64,000 nt of DNA from Bifidobacterium simiiventris (GCF_019331715.1 NZ_JAHBBG010000005.1:104236-168235), one strand, 5' to 3'; positions 52,775 to 61,531 are shown, counted from the stretch's first letter. Notes: a model not told the origin generated them from the letters alone. Numbers and translations: made by a program.

Positions 52775-53506
52775 TCACGCGAAGAACGCGTTGAACAGCC
52801 ATGCGCCAATGATCGCGCCCACGATCGGGGCGACGACCGGAATCCACGCCTCGTTCCAACGCGAGGTGCCCTTCGACGGAATCGGCAGGATGGCGTGCAG
52901 GAGTCGCGGCATGAGGTCGCGGGCCGGGTTCAGGCCAGGGCCGGTCGGGCCGCCCATCGAGGTGACGAGGCCCCACACGATGAAGCCGACGACGATCGCG
53001 GCCGCGGCCGGATCCTTCTCGCCCCACGGGTCCATCAGGCAGCACAGCGCGCCGAAGACGAGCACGAGCGTGCCGAACATCTCGTTGACGAAGTAGTTGA
53101 GCTTCTTGTTGTCGGCGTCGGTGGTGCAGAAGGTGGCGAGGATCGCCTCGGCGTCCTCAGTCTCCTTGTAGTGCGGGTAGTAGGTCAGGTAGACGATGAA
53201 CTGGCCGAGCGCCGCGCCGAGCAGCTGCGCGATGATGTACGGCAGCACCTCGTTCCACGGGAACATGCCGTTGATGGCCTGCGCGATGGTCATGGCCGGG
53301 TTGATGTGCGCGCCGGAGACGGCGCCGAACATGAGGACCGGGAACATGACGCCGAAGCCGTAGCCCATGGCGATGTTCAGCCAGCCGGCGTGATGGCCCT
53401 TGGTGTTCTTGAGCTCGACGTTGGCGACGGAGCCGTTGCCGAAGATCATGAGGATGGCGGTGCCGAAGAACTCGGCCGCCAGCTTGGTGAAGAGGGAGTA
53501 TTCCAC
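52775..53506 (-). CDS. MIP-family aquaglyceroporin (GlpF-like)
   Basis: 243-aa channel with six membrane segments and both NPA boxes: AVSGAHINPAMTIAQAING and GPGLNPARDLMPRLLHAILP. The aspartate after the second NPAR is a mark of glycerol-conducting members. Between the NPA boxes are INGMFPWNEVLPYIIAQLLG and a charged loop (YPHYKETEDAEAILATFCTT). Starts at a GTG at 53506 with a weak purine tract upstream; a much longer in-frame extension lies in repeat DNA and is rejected. Whether it carries glycerol for the glycerophosphate decoration made at 54-57 kb is speculation. Confidence 0.92.
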   Translation of the reverse strand: MEYSLFTKLAAEFFGTAILMIFGNGSVANVELKNTKGHHAGWLNIAMGYGFGVMFPVLMFGAVSGAHINPAMTIAQAINGMFPWNEVLPYIIAQLLGAALGQFIVYLTYYPHYKETEDAEAILATFCTTDADNKKLNYFVNEMFGTLVLVFGALCCLMDPWGEKDPAAAAIVVGFIVWGLVTSMGGPTGPGLNPARDLMPRLLHAILPIPSKGTSRWNEAWIPVVAPIVGAIIGAWLFNAFFA

Positions 53507-53642
53507 TGCTGCTTCTTTTCTTCTCGTTCCGATTGATGCGACTGCGGCGCGAGCGCGCCAAGCAAACTCCACGATTCTACGCCGAGGGCTAAACCGCGCC
53601 CGCCCGACATCCCACCCGGCGAGGCCGCGCATCGGTCGCCAT

Positions 53643-53836
53643 CCCGGGCATACGGCCGTTTCAGAGGCACACACCGGCAGTATGCCCGGGAGGATGAGCG
53701 GTCCTTGAGCATGGCACCCGGGCTTACGGCCGTTTCCGCACCCCGAACAGGCCGTATGCCCGGGAACAGCACCGGATTCCGGCTTCGTCCCGGGCTTACG
53801 GCCGGTTTGAGGGGTCAAACCGGCCGTAAGCCCGGG
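53643..53836. repeat. three tandem hairpin repeats, period about 73 bp
   Basis: Hairpins at about 53643-53690, 53717-53764 and 53789-53836. Each has an arm CCCGGGC(A/T)TACGGCC and a complementary arm ending TATGCCCGGG or TAAGCCCGGG. The third is a perfect 22-bp stem with a GGGG loop. Confidence 0.87.
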
Positions 53837-53929
53837 AGACTAGGGACCGGGAGACTAGGGACCGGGAGACTAGGGACCGGGAGACTAGGGACCGGGAGAC
53901 TAGGGACCGGGAGACTAGGGACCGGGAGA
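53834..53929. repeat. 15-bp tandem repeat, six copies
   Basis: GGGAGACTAGGGACC repeated six times without change (53834-53923), then GGGAGA. A likely variable-number locus. Confidence 0.97.
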
Positions 53930-54030
53930 TACACCTGAGGATATGGCGCACATGCTTGGAGATGCGCGGATACACCTGAGGGTGCGGCGTACATGCCTGG
54001 GGCCCGGCGGATACACCGGGATGCGGAGCG
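53928..54030. repeat. 41-bp imperfect tandem repeat, two and a half copies
   Basis: Units begin GATACACC at 53928, 53969 and 54010. The first two share GATACACCTGAGG, GGCG(C/T)ACATGC(C/T)TGG; the third is partial. Confidence 0.85.
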
Positions 54031-54041
54031 CAGAAAACAAA

Positions 54042-54069
54042 AAGGTCGGAATCTTTCGATTCCGACCTT
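54042..54069 (-). terminator. rho-independent terminator of tRNA-Lys
   Basis: AAGGTCGGAATC and its exact complement around a 4-nt loop. On the minus strand it is followed by a TTTTTGTTTT tract, immediately downstream of the tRNA. Confidence 0.9.
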
Positions 54070-54074
54070 GTCTG

Positions 54075-54148
54075 TGCCCCCGCAGGGATTCGAACCCTGG
54101 ACACGCTGATTAAGAGTCAGCTGCTCTAACCAACTGAGCTACAGGGGC
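54075..54148 (-). tRNA. tRNA-Lys(CUU)
   Basis: Full cloverleaf on the minus strand. Acceptor GCCCCTG/CGGGGGC, D-arm GCTC..GAGC, anticodon stem GCTGA/TCAGC with loop CTCTTAA (anticodon CTT), T-arm CAGGG-TTCGAAT-CCCTG, discriminator A. The CCA end is not encoded. Reads AAG codons. Confidence 0.96.
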
Positions 54149-54399
54149 GTTGGCTAGCTGTTGAAGTGTTCCTTGCAACGAGTGATAAATATACTCGAAT
54201 TCTCGCCGCATGCAACTCTCGGCGTGTCGCGATTGCCCAACCTTGCAAAAACGTTGAAATTCCAATGGTTTTCAACACTCCGCGATCAACACCGAATATC
54301 GCCCTCCACAGCCCTCCAACGCGACCGATCCACGAAAATTTCGCCGCGCAATGCCCCGAATAGGGTGAATGCACGGTAAATAAGTCCTGAACCCACCAT

Positions 54400-54405
54400 T
54401 ACAAT
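54400..54405 (+). promoter_or_regulatory. -10 box of the LtaS-type gene
   Basis: TACAAT, giving a predicted leader of about 35 nt before the ATG at 54447. No clear -35 box. Confidence 0.45.
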
Positions 54406-54446
54406 ATGCACGTCATGTAGCAATAGAAACGGATGGGTTGGGTGCG

Positions 54447-56945
54447 ATGTCGCGATACAAGATTCGACGCAACAAGGAAAAGCGGGATAAGGAGACCGCC
54501 GCCGCGGCACTCGCCCGCAAAAAGCGTCGGAAGCTCTCCGCCAGCCCCTCCCCGACCTCCAGTCACGCCGTATCAGCCGATCGCGTCAAGAACATCGCAA
54601 CTGACGTTGCCATCAGCGGCACCATCGCCGCGACGGCCGAGCATACCCCGGCAGCACAGCGTCAGACAGACGCCCATCCCGTAAACACGACCGAACACAC
54701 CCCGGCCAGCAGCGCCGCAGCCGACAAGACCGCAACAACCCCCGGCAGCCCAGAGGCAACGCCAGAGACAATCCCTACCGCATCATCCGTATCCCCCACC
54801 AAGCCCACCCTGTCGGCCCGTCTGCGCGCCATCCGCGAATCCATCCCCGCCCCCGCCGACGCAGCCCGCGCTGTCGCCGCCTTCTTCGGCAACGCGTGGA
54901 AGCATCGCATGCGCTTCTCGTACGCGGCCTACGTGCTCGTATTCCTCTTCATCACCGCCTCGGCCACCGTGTTCCTGCAGTGGAGCGTCTACAACGAGCC
55001 GACGTACGCCGACCCGAACGCAGTGGACGACTACACGAAGGCATGGGACAGCATCCGCGGCCAGATCACGAAGTTCGTGGCACAGTCCTGGCTGCAGAAC
55101 AACAACAACGCGTTGTTGAACTTCCTGATCCTCGGTCTGATGTATCTCGTGCTGGTGTTCCTGCTCAACCGCTTCTGGATCGCCACGGCCGTGTTCTCGA
55201 TCGCCATGACATCGTTCGCCGTGGCCAACCACATCAAGATCGCGCTGCGCAGCGAGCCGATCATCCCCTCAGACCTGAGCTTCCTGTCCGGCGGCAACAC
55301 CGGCGAGATCTGGTCGTTCATCCCGCAGGACGACCTCGCGCTCGTCTACGGCTCGATCCGCATGCTGGTGTGGCTCACGCTGATCTGCGTCGTGCTGCAG
55401 GTTCTCGACGGACGCCGGTGCGTAATCCCGTTCCACTGGAAGCACCCGTTCCGCAACCCGAAAGTCATCGCCGGCAATTGCACGCGACTGGTAGCCGTGA
55501 TCGTCAGCGCCGCGACCCTGTTCTCGTTCACGTGGAACCTCGGCATTCCCGGCTCGTGGTCGTACGAGTGGGCCAAGAGCATGAACGACTCGCCGATGCT
55601 ATGGGATTCGCTCAGCGACGCGAGAAACAACGGCCCGGCGATGAATTTCCTGCGTCTGGCGCACGCGAAGACGATGGACAAGCCGGACGGCTACAGCAAG
55701 GCTGCGATGGCCGAGATCGCCGAGAAATACGCGGCCGCGGCGAAGAAGACCAACGCCACGCGCGCGAACGAGATGACCGACAGCACGGTGATCATGATCC
55801 TGTCGGAGTCGTTCTCCGACCCGACGCGAGTGCCCGGCATCGAATTCACCCAAGATCCGATGCCGAACATCCGCGCGATCAAGGAGACAACGACCTCCGG
55901 CCTGATGCTCTCGCCCGGATACGGCGGCGGCACCGCGAACATCGAATATCAGTCGCTGACCGGCCTGAACCTCGGCCTGTTCGACGATTCCATGCAGTCG
56001 CCGTATCAGGAGCTCGTTCCGCATCAGAAGAATCCGTACACGTTCAACCAGATCTGGAACACGAAGTACGGACAGACCGGCTCGGTGGCGTTCCACCCGT
56101 TCTACAAGAACATGTACCTGCGCGATTCGGACTACAAGAAGTTCGGATTCAGCCATTTCTACACGCTGGACAGCGATCCGGCGATCACCCATCAGGATCG
56201 CATCGACAACTCCACGGTCGTCAGCGACGCCGCATCGTACCAGAACGTGCTCGACGCGCTCTCCTCGAACACCGAGCATCCGCAGTTCATCCAGCTGGTG
56301 ACGATGCAGAACCACATGCCATACAACGACTGGTATGCGGACAACCAATTCAAGGAGGCCGACGTCTCGCAGATCGGCGACGGCGAGAAGTATTCCGTCG
56401 ACACGTACGCGAAGGGCGTGAACCTGACCGACCAGGCGACCTTCGATTTCCTGTCGCAGCTCGACCAAATGGACAAGCCGATCACCGTGATCTTCTACGG
56501 CGACCATCTGCCGGGCATCTACACGACCGCGAACAGCGACAAGAACAACGCGCTGGCGTTGCACGAGACGGATTACTTCATCTGGTCGAACCAGGCGTCC
56601 GTCTCGGCCGGCACGAAACTGGACGACAAGAACGCCGGATACACGTCGTCCAACTTCTTCATGGCGCAGGCCGCGGAGCACATGGACGCGAAGATCTCGC
56701 CGTACCTGACGCTGCTGACCGAACTGCACGATCAGCTGCCCGCGCTAGGACGACTGGTCCTGCAAGCAGGTGGTTTCGATGAGAACGCGTCGACGATCTA
56801 CTTGTCCGCCGATGGCACGACGGTCAAGCGCAAGAACCTGTCGAAGCAGGCTAAGCAGCTGCTCAAGGAGTACCGTCTCGTGCAGTACGATCTGACCGCC
56901 GGCAAGGGGTATCTGAACGACACCGACTTCTTCAAGGTCGGGTAG
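54447..56945 (+). CDS. LTA-synthase family phosphoglycerol transferase
   Basis: 832-aa membrane enzyme of the LtaS/MdoB sulfatase-like class, which transfers glycerophosphate from phosphatidylglycerol. A basic and then disordered N-terminus of about 140 residues precedes five membrane segments (YVLVFLFITASATVFLQW; LLNFLILGLMYLVLVFLLN; and others). The extracellular catalytic domain begins TVIMILSESFSDPTRVPGIE (metal-binding Glu). The nucleophile threonine lies in PGYGGGTANIEYQSLTG, and the metal-site aspartate/histidine in VIFYGDHLPGIYTT. A TTG-initiated form 9 bp longer is unlikely. First gene of the glycan locus. Bifidobacterial lipoglycan carries single glycerophosphate branches rather than a poly-glycerophosphate chain, so this enzyme may decorate galactofuranose; inference. 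Confidence 0.9.
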   Translation: MSRYKIRRNKEKRDKETAAAALARKKRRKLSASPSPTSSHAVSADRVKNIATDVAISGTIAATAEHTPAAQRQTDAHPVNTTEHTPASSAAADKTATTPGSPEATPETIPTASSVSPTKPTLSARLRAIRESIPAPADAARAVAAFFGNAWKHRMRFSYAAYVLVFLFITASATVFLQWSVYNEPTYADPNAVDDYTKAWDSIRGQITKFVAQSWLQNNNNALLNFLILGLMYLVLVFLLNRFWIATAVFSIAMTSFAVANHIKIALRSEPIIPSDLSFLSGGNTGEIWSFIPQDDLALVYGSIRMLVWLTLICVVLQVLDGRRCVIPFHWKHPFRNPKVIAGNCTRLVAVIVSAATLFSFTWNLGIPGSWSYEWAKSMNDSPMLWDSLSDARNNGPAMNFLRLAHAKTMDKPDGYSKAAMAEIAEKYAAAAKKTNATRANEMTDSTVIMILSESFSDPTRVPGIEFTQDPMPNIRAIKETTTSGLMLSPGYGGGTANIEYQSLTGLNLGLFDDSMQSPYQELVPHQKNPYTFNQIWNTKYGQTGSVAFHPFYKNMYLRDSDYKKFGFSHFYTLDSDPAITHQDRIDNSTVVSDAASYQNVLDALSSNTEHPQFIQLVTMQNHMPYNDWYADNQFKEADVSQIGDGEKYSVDTYAKGVNLTDQATFDFLSQLDQMDKPITVIFYGDHLPGIYTTANSDKNNALALHETDYFIWSNQASVSAGTKLDDKNAGYTSSNFFMAQAAEHMDAKISPYLTLLTELHDQLPALGRLVLQAGGFDENASTIYLSADGTTVKRKNLSKQAKQLLKEYRLVQYDLTAGKGYLNDTDFFKVG

Positions 56946-56962
56946 CGTCCAAGATCGTGCGA

Positions 56963-57028
56963 CGTTTGCGGCCGGGCGCCCGGACCGCGCGGTCACACGG
57001 AGATCCGACCGCAAACGGACGCCCGTTT
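56963..57028. promoter_or_regulatory. hairpin cluster and palindrome before the first GlfT2-like gene
   Basis: CGTTTGCGGCCGG (56963-56975) faces CCGACCGCAAACG (57005-57017), with GGGCGCCC and GACCGCGCGGTC between. AAACGG-N4-CCGTTT (57013-57028) abuts the -10 box and could be an operator. Confidence 0.5.
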
Positions 57029-57029
57029 G

Positions 57030-57035
57030 TATAAT
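57030..57035 (+). promoter_or_regulatory. -10 box of a leaderless promoter
   Basis: TATAAT ends 7 nt before the ATG at 57043, making the ATG the probable first transcribed codon. No Shine-Dalgarno. Confidence 0.65.
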
Positions 57036-57042
57036 GGAGCTC

Positions 57043-59094
57043 ATGCCAGTTCTTGATACCAAAGACGCGTGGGAAACCGTCCATCGCATCGTGTTCCCGA
57101 CACGGGACGCGGATCTTACCTTGCCGCTGTACGCGACGCCTTGGACGCCGTCATATCTGCGCGAATCGGTTTTGGACGCAAGAACCGACATGCAGACCAT
57201 CAATTGGGGCACCCTGAATCACTCCAAGTTCGATCGCATCGTCGAGGACGCATCGAAGCGTTCCAACGCGAACGGCACGGATCATATTTCGACCGGCGAC
57301 ATCATCTCGCGCCGTGGCATACGGATCGCCCCGCGGTCCCGCACATCGTTCTGCACGTTCTTCAACGCGTTCCCCGCCGCCTACTGGCAGCGCTGGACCA
57401 AGGTGCGGCGAGTACGTCTCGTGGCGGAGGTCGCCGGCACCGGCAAGCTGACCGTCTTCCGATCCACCGGCCGCGGATTGTTCAATCCGGTGGCACGACT
57501 GTCCGTGAATGCCCCCGATCCGGCCAGACCGCAGCATGTCGAAGCGATCATGCCGCTCACGAATCTCATGGATGGCGGCTATATCTGGTTCGATGCCGCC
57601 AATGACTCCGACGACGCCCCGCTGCAGGTGCTCTCAGCCGAATGGCAGGTTCCCGTCTCGGCCCGAACCGCCCAAAGCACGCCAGCCAAGCCGCATTCCA
57701 CGCTGTCGATCGCGATCACCACGTTCAATCGTCCCTCGTATTGCCTTGATCTGCTGAAAGACATCGCGCAGGCGGACGAGCTGCGCAAGCGACTGGACAC
57801 CATCTATTGCGTGGATCAGGGCACCGACCATGTGTCCGACCAGCCGGATTTCAATGACACCGCACGCCGGCTCGGCTCCCAGCTCACGTATCTGCGTCAG
57901 CCCAACCTCGGCGGTTCCGGCGGCTACTCGCGCGGCATGTTCGAAACCGCCGAAGCCGGCAACAGCGACTATGTGCTGCTGCACGACGACGATGCGATCA
58001 CCGAGCCCGAGGCCATTCTGCGCGCCGTGCAGTTCGCGGATTACACGGTCCGCCCGACGCTGGTGGGCGGCGGCATGTTCCATTTGGACAACCGGACCGT
58101 ACTGTACACGCAGGGCGAGCGGCTCGATCCGCGCACCATCTGGATGAAATCGTCGCTGGAACTGCCGTACAACCACGATTTCGCGATGCACCCGCTCAGG
58201 GATTCGCCCGAACGCCACCAGCGCATCGACGCGGATTTCAACGGGTGGTGGATGTGCCTGATCCCGGTTAGGGTCATCAAAGAGATCGGCCTGAGCCTGC
58301 CGGTGTTCATCAAGTTCGACGATACGGAATACTGCATCCGGGCACGTGAGCATGGCTACCCGACCGTCTGCCTGCCGGGCGTCGCCGTATGGCATCAGGC
58401 CTGGCACGACAAGGATCCGGCCCGCACGTGGGAGGAGTACTTCTTCCAGCGCAACCGGTGGATATTCGCGCTGCTGCATTGCCGCAAGCCCACGTTGCGC
58501 ATGATGTTCGAGATGATGTACGGCGATCTGAACGTCGGTCTGCGCTTCCTGTATTCGGCGCTGTATCTGCGGCACAAGGGATTGAAGGACATCATGCGCG
58601 GGCCGGAATACATCGTGTCGTCGATGCCCGGCAAGCTGGCCGAAGTCCGCAAGGAACGCGCCGCGTTCGAGGACACGCACGCCAGCGGCGACCGCGAGGA
58701 CTTCCCCGAGCCGGCAAGGGAATTCATCTCGCACACGGTTCGTCCGCGTTCCCGCTCCAAGAACACCCGAAGCGGCGTGTACAACATCGTGCGCGGCCTG
58801 CTTGGCATGACGGATGCGTCCAACGCCAAGGTGCCGGATGTCGCGATTCCGGCGAAGGACGCATTCTGGAGTTCGTTCGCGAACGTCAACTCCGCGATCG
58901 TCACTACGCCCGACGGCAACTCGGTCAGCTGGCTGAAACGCAACGACCGGCTGTTCCGCAAGGATATGATCCAGGGACTGCGACTGGCCTGGCGGTATAC
59001 GCGCAGGTTCGAGCGGCTGTCGAAGGAGTACCGGGACTATGACATCGCCGGATTCGACGTCTGGCGGAAGATCTTCTCGAATCCGAACGACTGA
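57043..59094 (+). CDS. GlfT2-like galactofuranosyltransferase
   Basis: 683-aa GT2-fold enzyme closely resembling mycobacterial GlfT2, which extends galactofuran from UDP-galactofuranose. The N-terminal beta-sandwich has SFCTFFNAFPAAYWQRWTKV. The GT-A domain has STLSIAITTFNRPSYCLDLL, QPNLGGSGGYSRGMFETA, metal-binding D315-D317 (LLHDDDAITEPEA), DFNGWWMCLIPV, the catalytic pair D426-D427 (FIKFDDTEYCIRAREHGYPT) and H451 (AVWHQAWHDKD). The C-terminal helical part also matches. All residues known to matter in GlfT2 are kept. Start at 57043 fits TATAAT 7 nt upstream; the ATG at 57034 overlaps that box. Probable cytosolic face enzyme of lipoglycan synthesis. Confidence 0.9.
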   Translation: MPVLDTKDAWETVHRIVFPTRDADLTLPLYATPWTPSYLRESVLDARTDMQTINWGTLNHSKFDRIVEDASKRSNANGTDHISTGDIISRRGIRIAPRSRTSFCTFFNAFPAAYWQRWTKVRRVRLVAEVAGTGKLTVFRSTGRGLFNPVARLSVNAPDPARPQHVEAIMPLTNLMDGGYIWFDAANDSDDAPLQVLSAEWQVPVSARTAQSTPAKPHSTLSIAITTFNRPSYCLDLLKDIAQADELRKRLDTIYCVDQGTDHVSDQPDFNDTARRLGSQLTYLRQPNLGGSGGYSRGMFETAEAGNSDYVLLHDDDAITEPEAILRAVQFADYTVRPTLVGGGMFHLDNRTVLYTQGERLDPRTIWMKSSLELPYNHDFAMHPLRDSPERHQRIDADFNGWWMCLIPVRVIKEIGLSLPVFIKFDDTEYCIRAREHGYPTVCLPGVAVWHQAWHDKDPARTWEEYFFQRNRWIFALLHCRKPTLRMMFEMMYGDLNVGLRFLYSALYLRHKGLKDIMRGPEYIVSSMPGKLAEVRKERAAFEDTHASGDREDFPEPAREFISHTVRPRSRSKNTRSGVYNIVRGLLGMTDASNAKVPDVAIPAKDAFWSSFANVNSAIVTTPDGNSVSWLKRNDRLFRKDMIQGLRLAWRYTRRFERLSKEYRDYDIAGFDVWRKIFSNPND

Positions 59095-59127
59095 GACGGA
59101 CAACACAGACGTCCTATGGTTGGTTCG

Positions 59128-59175
59128 TGGTATGACGAGGGGCGTTGCCGATCGGCAACGCCCCTCGTCATACCA
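59128..59175. terminator. 48-bp perfect palindrome between convergent genes
   Basis: Two 24-base halves without a spacer, TGGTATGACGAGGGGCGTTG onward and its complement, centred at 59151/59152. It lies between the first GlfT2-like gene and wzt, and probably terminates both. Confidence 0.85.
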
Positions 59176-59269
59176 ATTGCGATACCCCGTAAAACACAAT
59201 ATCGGAGCATGCGCCCAGGATGGATGCGTTCAATGTCCTTGCCCTGAATCTATCACGAGCATCGATCGC

Positions 59270-60694
59270 TCACCGATCCGACCGGCTTCGCCGAAAATCC
59301 TCGCTGAACGGATCAGACTCGGTGACGACTTCCACATCGCGCTCATCCGGCGCCGGCATGATGCGCATGTAATCATGGTTCAGCAACGCGTAGGCGTCCC
59401 CCGCGTCGTTTCGGATCACGAGCGTGCAGGCATTGTCGCCGGTCGCCACCGCCACCATGTCGGTGAAGTTGGGATCGGTGGGACTGGGCGTACGCAGCGA
59501 CGTGAACAATTTGAACTCGCCGCTGTTGAACAGTTTGAGCGGCACTTCGAACTGCACGGTGTGATGCCCGTGACGTTTCATCTTGAATACCTTGGCACCG
59601 GTATCGTAGGTGATGCCGCCACGCCTGATGTCGTTCATCGAAATGGCCAGATAGAAATCACCCGGCTCGTCATACTGGTATTCAACGGCGAACCGGAACG
59701 TGTCGTCGCTGGTCAGCATAGGTTTGGATACGGCATACGTACGCAGCAGCGGGCAACGCTCGTTGAGGCCTTCCGGATATACGCCCTTCTTGGCGGCCTC
59801 GGCCGCCTTCTTGTCGTCTTCCTTCTTCTCGGCCTCCAAGTTGGCGAGCGTGTACTGGTCGGCGACGCTTTCCTTGTCGCCGATGGCAGCCACTTCGCCA
59901 TCCTTGATCATCATGGCCCGGGTGCAGTATTTCTTGACGGATCCCATGTCGTGGGTCACAAGAATCACGGTCTTCGTCGGATCCTTGCTGACTTCGCGGA
60001 AGAAATTGTCGCACTTGCGTTGGAACGCCTCGTCGCCGACGGCGAGCACCTCGTCGAGCACGAGGATGTCGCCCTGCGCCTTGATGGCCACCGAGAACGC
60101 GAGTCGCACCTGCATGCCCGACGAGTAGTTCTTGAGCTTCTGATCCATGAAGTCTTCAAGCTCCGCGAATTCGACGATGTCGTCGTACATCGCGTCGATC
60201 TGTTCATGGGTGAATCCGAGCAGGCATCCGTTGAGATAGACGTTCTCGCGGCCGGTGAGCTCCGGGTTGAATCCCACGCCGAGCTCTATGAACGGCACCA
60301 GCTTGCCTTTGACCGACACGCTGCCCTGATCGGGATAATAGATCTGGGAAATGATCTTGAGCAGAGTGGACTTGCCGCCGCCGTTGCGCCCGACGATGCC
60401 GAAGAACTCGCCCTGATGCACTTCAAAGGAAATGTCCTTGAGGACATCCTGCCGCCGGTATCCCTTGATGCCTCGAGTCCAGTTGATGAACGCCTGCTTG
60501 AGGCCGGTGGCCTGTTCGGTGGGCAGACGGAAGTACTTGCCCACATGGTCGACGGAGAGCACGACCGGCGCGTCCAGATAGGCGAGTTCGTTGTGCGGCT
60601 TGTCGGTGAGCCGGGCGTCCATGGCGGCTGCGCCGCCCGCGTCTTTGGAGGCCATCGAGATAAGGGAATTTGCAGTCTCCTGGTTCACCACCAT
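59270..60694 (-). CDS. ABC transporter ATPase of polysaccharide exporter (Wzt/TagH type)
   Basis: 474-aa ATP-binding subunit. Residues about 40-290 form the ABC domain: Walker A GRNGGGKSTLLKI, signature NYSSGMQVRLAFSVAIKAQG, Walker B ILVLDEVLAVGD and THDMGSVKKYC. About 180 C-terminal residues form a beta-rich region after an Lys/Ala/Glu-rich linker (AEKKEDDKKAAEAAKKGVYP), as in Wzt proteins that recognise their glycan. GGAGG lies 8 nt before the ATG and inside the end of wzm, so the pair is coupled. It exports a surface glycan, presumably the galactofuran product of the flanking transferases. Confidence 0.92.
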   Translation of the reverse strand: MVVNQETANSLISMASKDAGGAAAMDARLTDKPHNELAYLDAPVVLSVDHVGKYFRLPTEQATGLKQAFINWTRGIKGYRRQDVLKDISFEVHQGEFFGIVGRNGGGKSTLLKIISQIYYPDQGSVSVKGKLVPFIELGVGFNPELTGRENVYLNGCLLGFTHEQIDAMYDDIVEFAELEDFMDQKLKNYSSGMQVRLAFSVAIKAQGDILVLDEVLAVGDEAFQRKCDNFFREVSKDPTKTVILVTHDMGSVKKYCTRAMMIKDGEVAAIGDKESVADQYTLANLEAEKKEDDKKAAEAAKKGVYPEGLNERCPLLRTYAVSKPMLTSDDTFRFAVEYQYDEPGDFYLAISMNDIRRGGITYDTGAKVFKMKRHGHHTVQFEVPLKLFNSGEFKLFTSLRTPSPTDPNFTDMVAVATGDNACTLVIRNDAGDAYALLNHDYMRIMPAPDERDVEVVTESDPFSEDFRRSRSDR

Positions 60695-61531
60695 TTACAT
60701 GACCTCCGCGAATCGCTTGCTATTCCTACGGAATACATACACACCGACCCAGATGAGCACCACGGTCAGGCCGAGCGGAATGGCCGGCACCCACCACGAT
60801 CCGAACTGGTTCCATACCGTGGGCTGCGATTCCGGCGCGATGAAGTTATGCCGGATGTCCTGGATCGTCTGCGCGATCGGATTGAGCAGCTCGAGTCGGG
60901 CGAGCTTTGCGAACAGACCGCCCTTGTCGGTCACGTAGCTTAGCGGATAGATGATCGGCATCGCATAGAAGATCATCTGCTGCAGCACTTCCCAGATATG
61001 CGCGATATCACGGAAATACGCGTACATCGTGCTGAAGATCAACGCCAAGGCCAAGGCAAGGACCCACAGCTGCAGCACGTTCAGCGGAACCAGTATCACA
61101 CGCCAGGTAAACCGCACGTGATTGAAGAACGCGAAGATCAGCACGACGACATAGTTGATGCCGAGGCTGATCATCGACCCCAGCGTGGCCGAAACCACCA
61201 CGATGTAGTTGGGGAAATGGATCTTGCGCAGCAGATCGCCGCGGTCGACGATCGAACGCAGGCCGATGGAAGTCGCCTCAGCCACGAAGTTCCATGAGCA
61301 GATGCCCAGCAGCAGCACTACCGGATAGGTCGGCGTGCCGTCAGACATGCGCAGGAACTGGGCAAACACCACGTACATGACGGCGAACAGCATCAACGGC
61401 TTGAGTACCGACCACGCCACGCCCAGGAACGAGCCCTGATATCGTAGCTTGAAATCGGTCTTCACCAGGCCTTTCAGCACGACCCACGCATAGCGGTACC
61501 GATCCGCAAATTTCTCAATGACTGCTTTCAC
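60695..61531 (-). CDS. ABC transporter permease of polysaccharide exporter (Wzm/TagG type)
   Basis: 278-aa ABC-2 permease with six membrane segments. It begins MKAVIEKFADRYRYAWVVLK and has the family region KTDFKLRYQGSFLGVAWSVL. Later parts are GICSWNFVAEATSIGLRSIV, IVVVSATLGSMISLGINYVV and FYAMPIIYPLSYVTDKGGLF. The start is a GTG at 61531 with TAAAAT 8 nt upstream and no Shine-Dalgarno, a candidate leaderless GTG. Its stop codon directly abuts the wzt ATG. Confidence 0.93.
   Translation of the reverse strand: MKAVIEKFADRYRYAWVVLKGLVKTDFKLRYQGSFLGVAWSVLKPLMLFAVMYVVFAQFLRMSDGTPTYPVVLLLGICSWNFVAEATSIGLRSIVDRGDLLRKIHFPNYIVVVSATLGSMISLGINYVVVLIFAFFNHVRFTWRVILVPLNVLQLWVLALALALIFSTMYAYFRDIAHIWEVLQQMIFYAMPIIYPLSYVTDKGGLFAKLARLELLNPIAQTIQDIRHNFIAPESQPTVWNQFGSWWVPAIPLGLTVVLIWVGVYVFRRNSKRFAEVM

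Larger units (their letters stand above)
53507..54074. other. 568-bp non-coding repeat field between glpF-like gene and tRNA-Lys
   Basis: No credible gene. It contains three hairpin repeats (53643-53836), six 15-bp tandem repeats (53834-53929), two and a half 41-bp repeats (53928-54030) and the tRNA terminator (54042-54069). Confidence 0.85.

Noticed and set aside
53834..53929. Possible CRISPR array from evenly spaced short repeats
   Set aside because: The 15-bp units are contiguous and identical without variable spacers, and no cas genes are near.
53705..53938. Reading frame through the 15-bp repeats
   Set aside because: Encodes only a repeated five-residue pattern from tandem repeats; no start signal and no similarity.
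57034..57042. ATG at 57034 for the GlfT2-like gene
   Set aside because: It overlaps the TATAAT promoter box and cannot be in the transcript.
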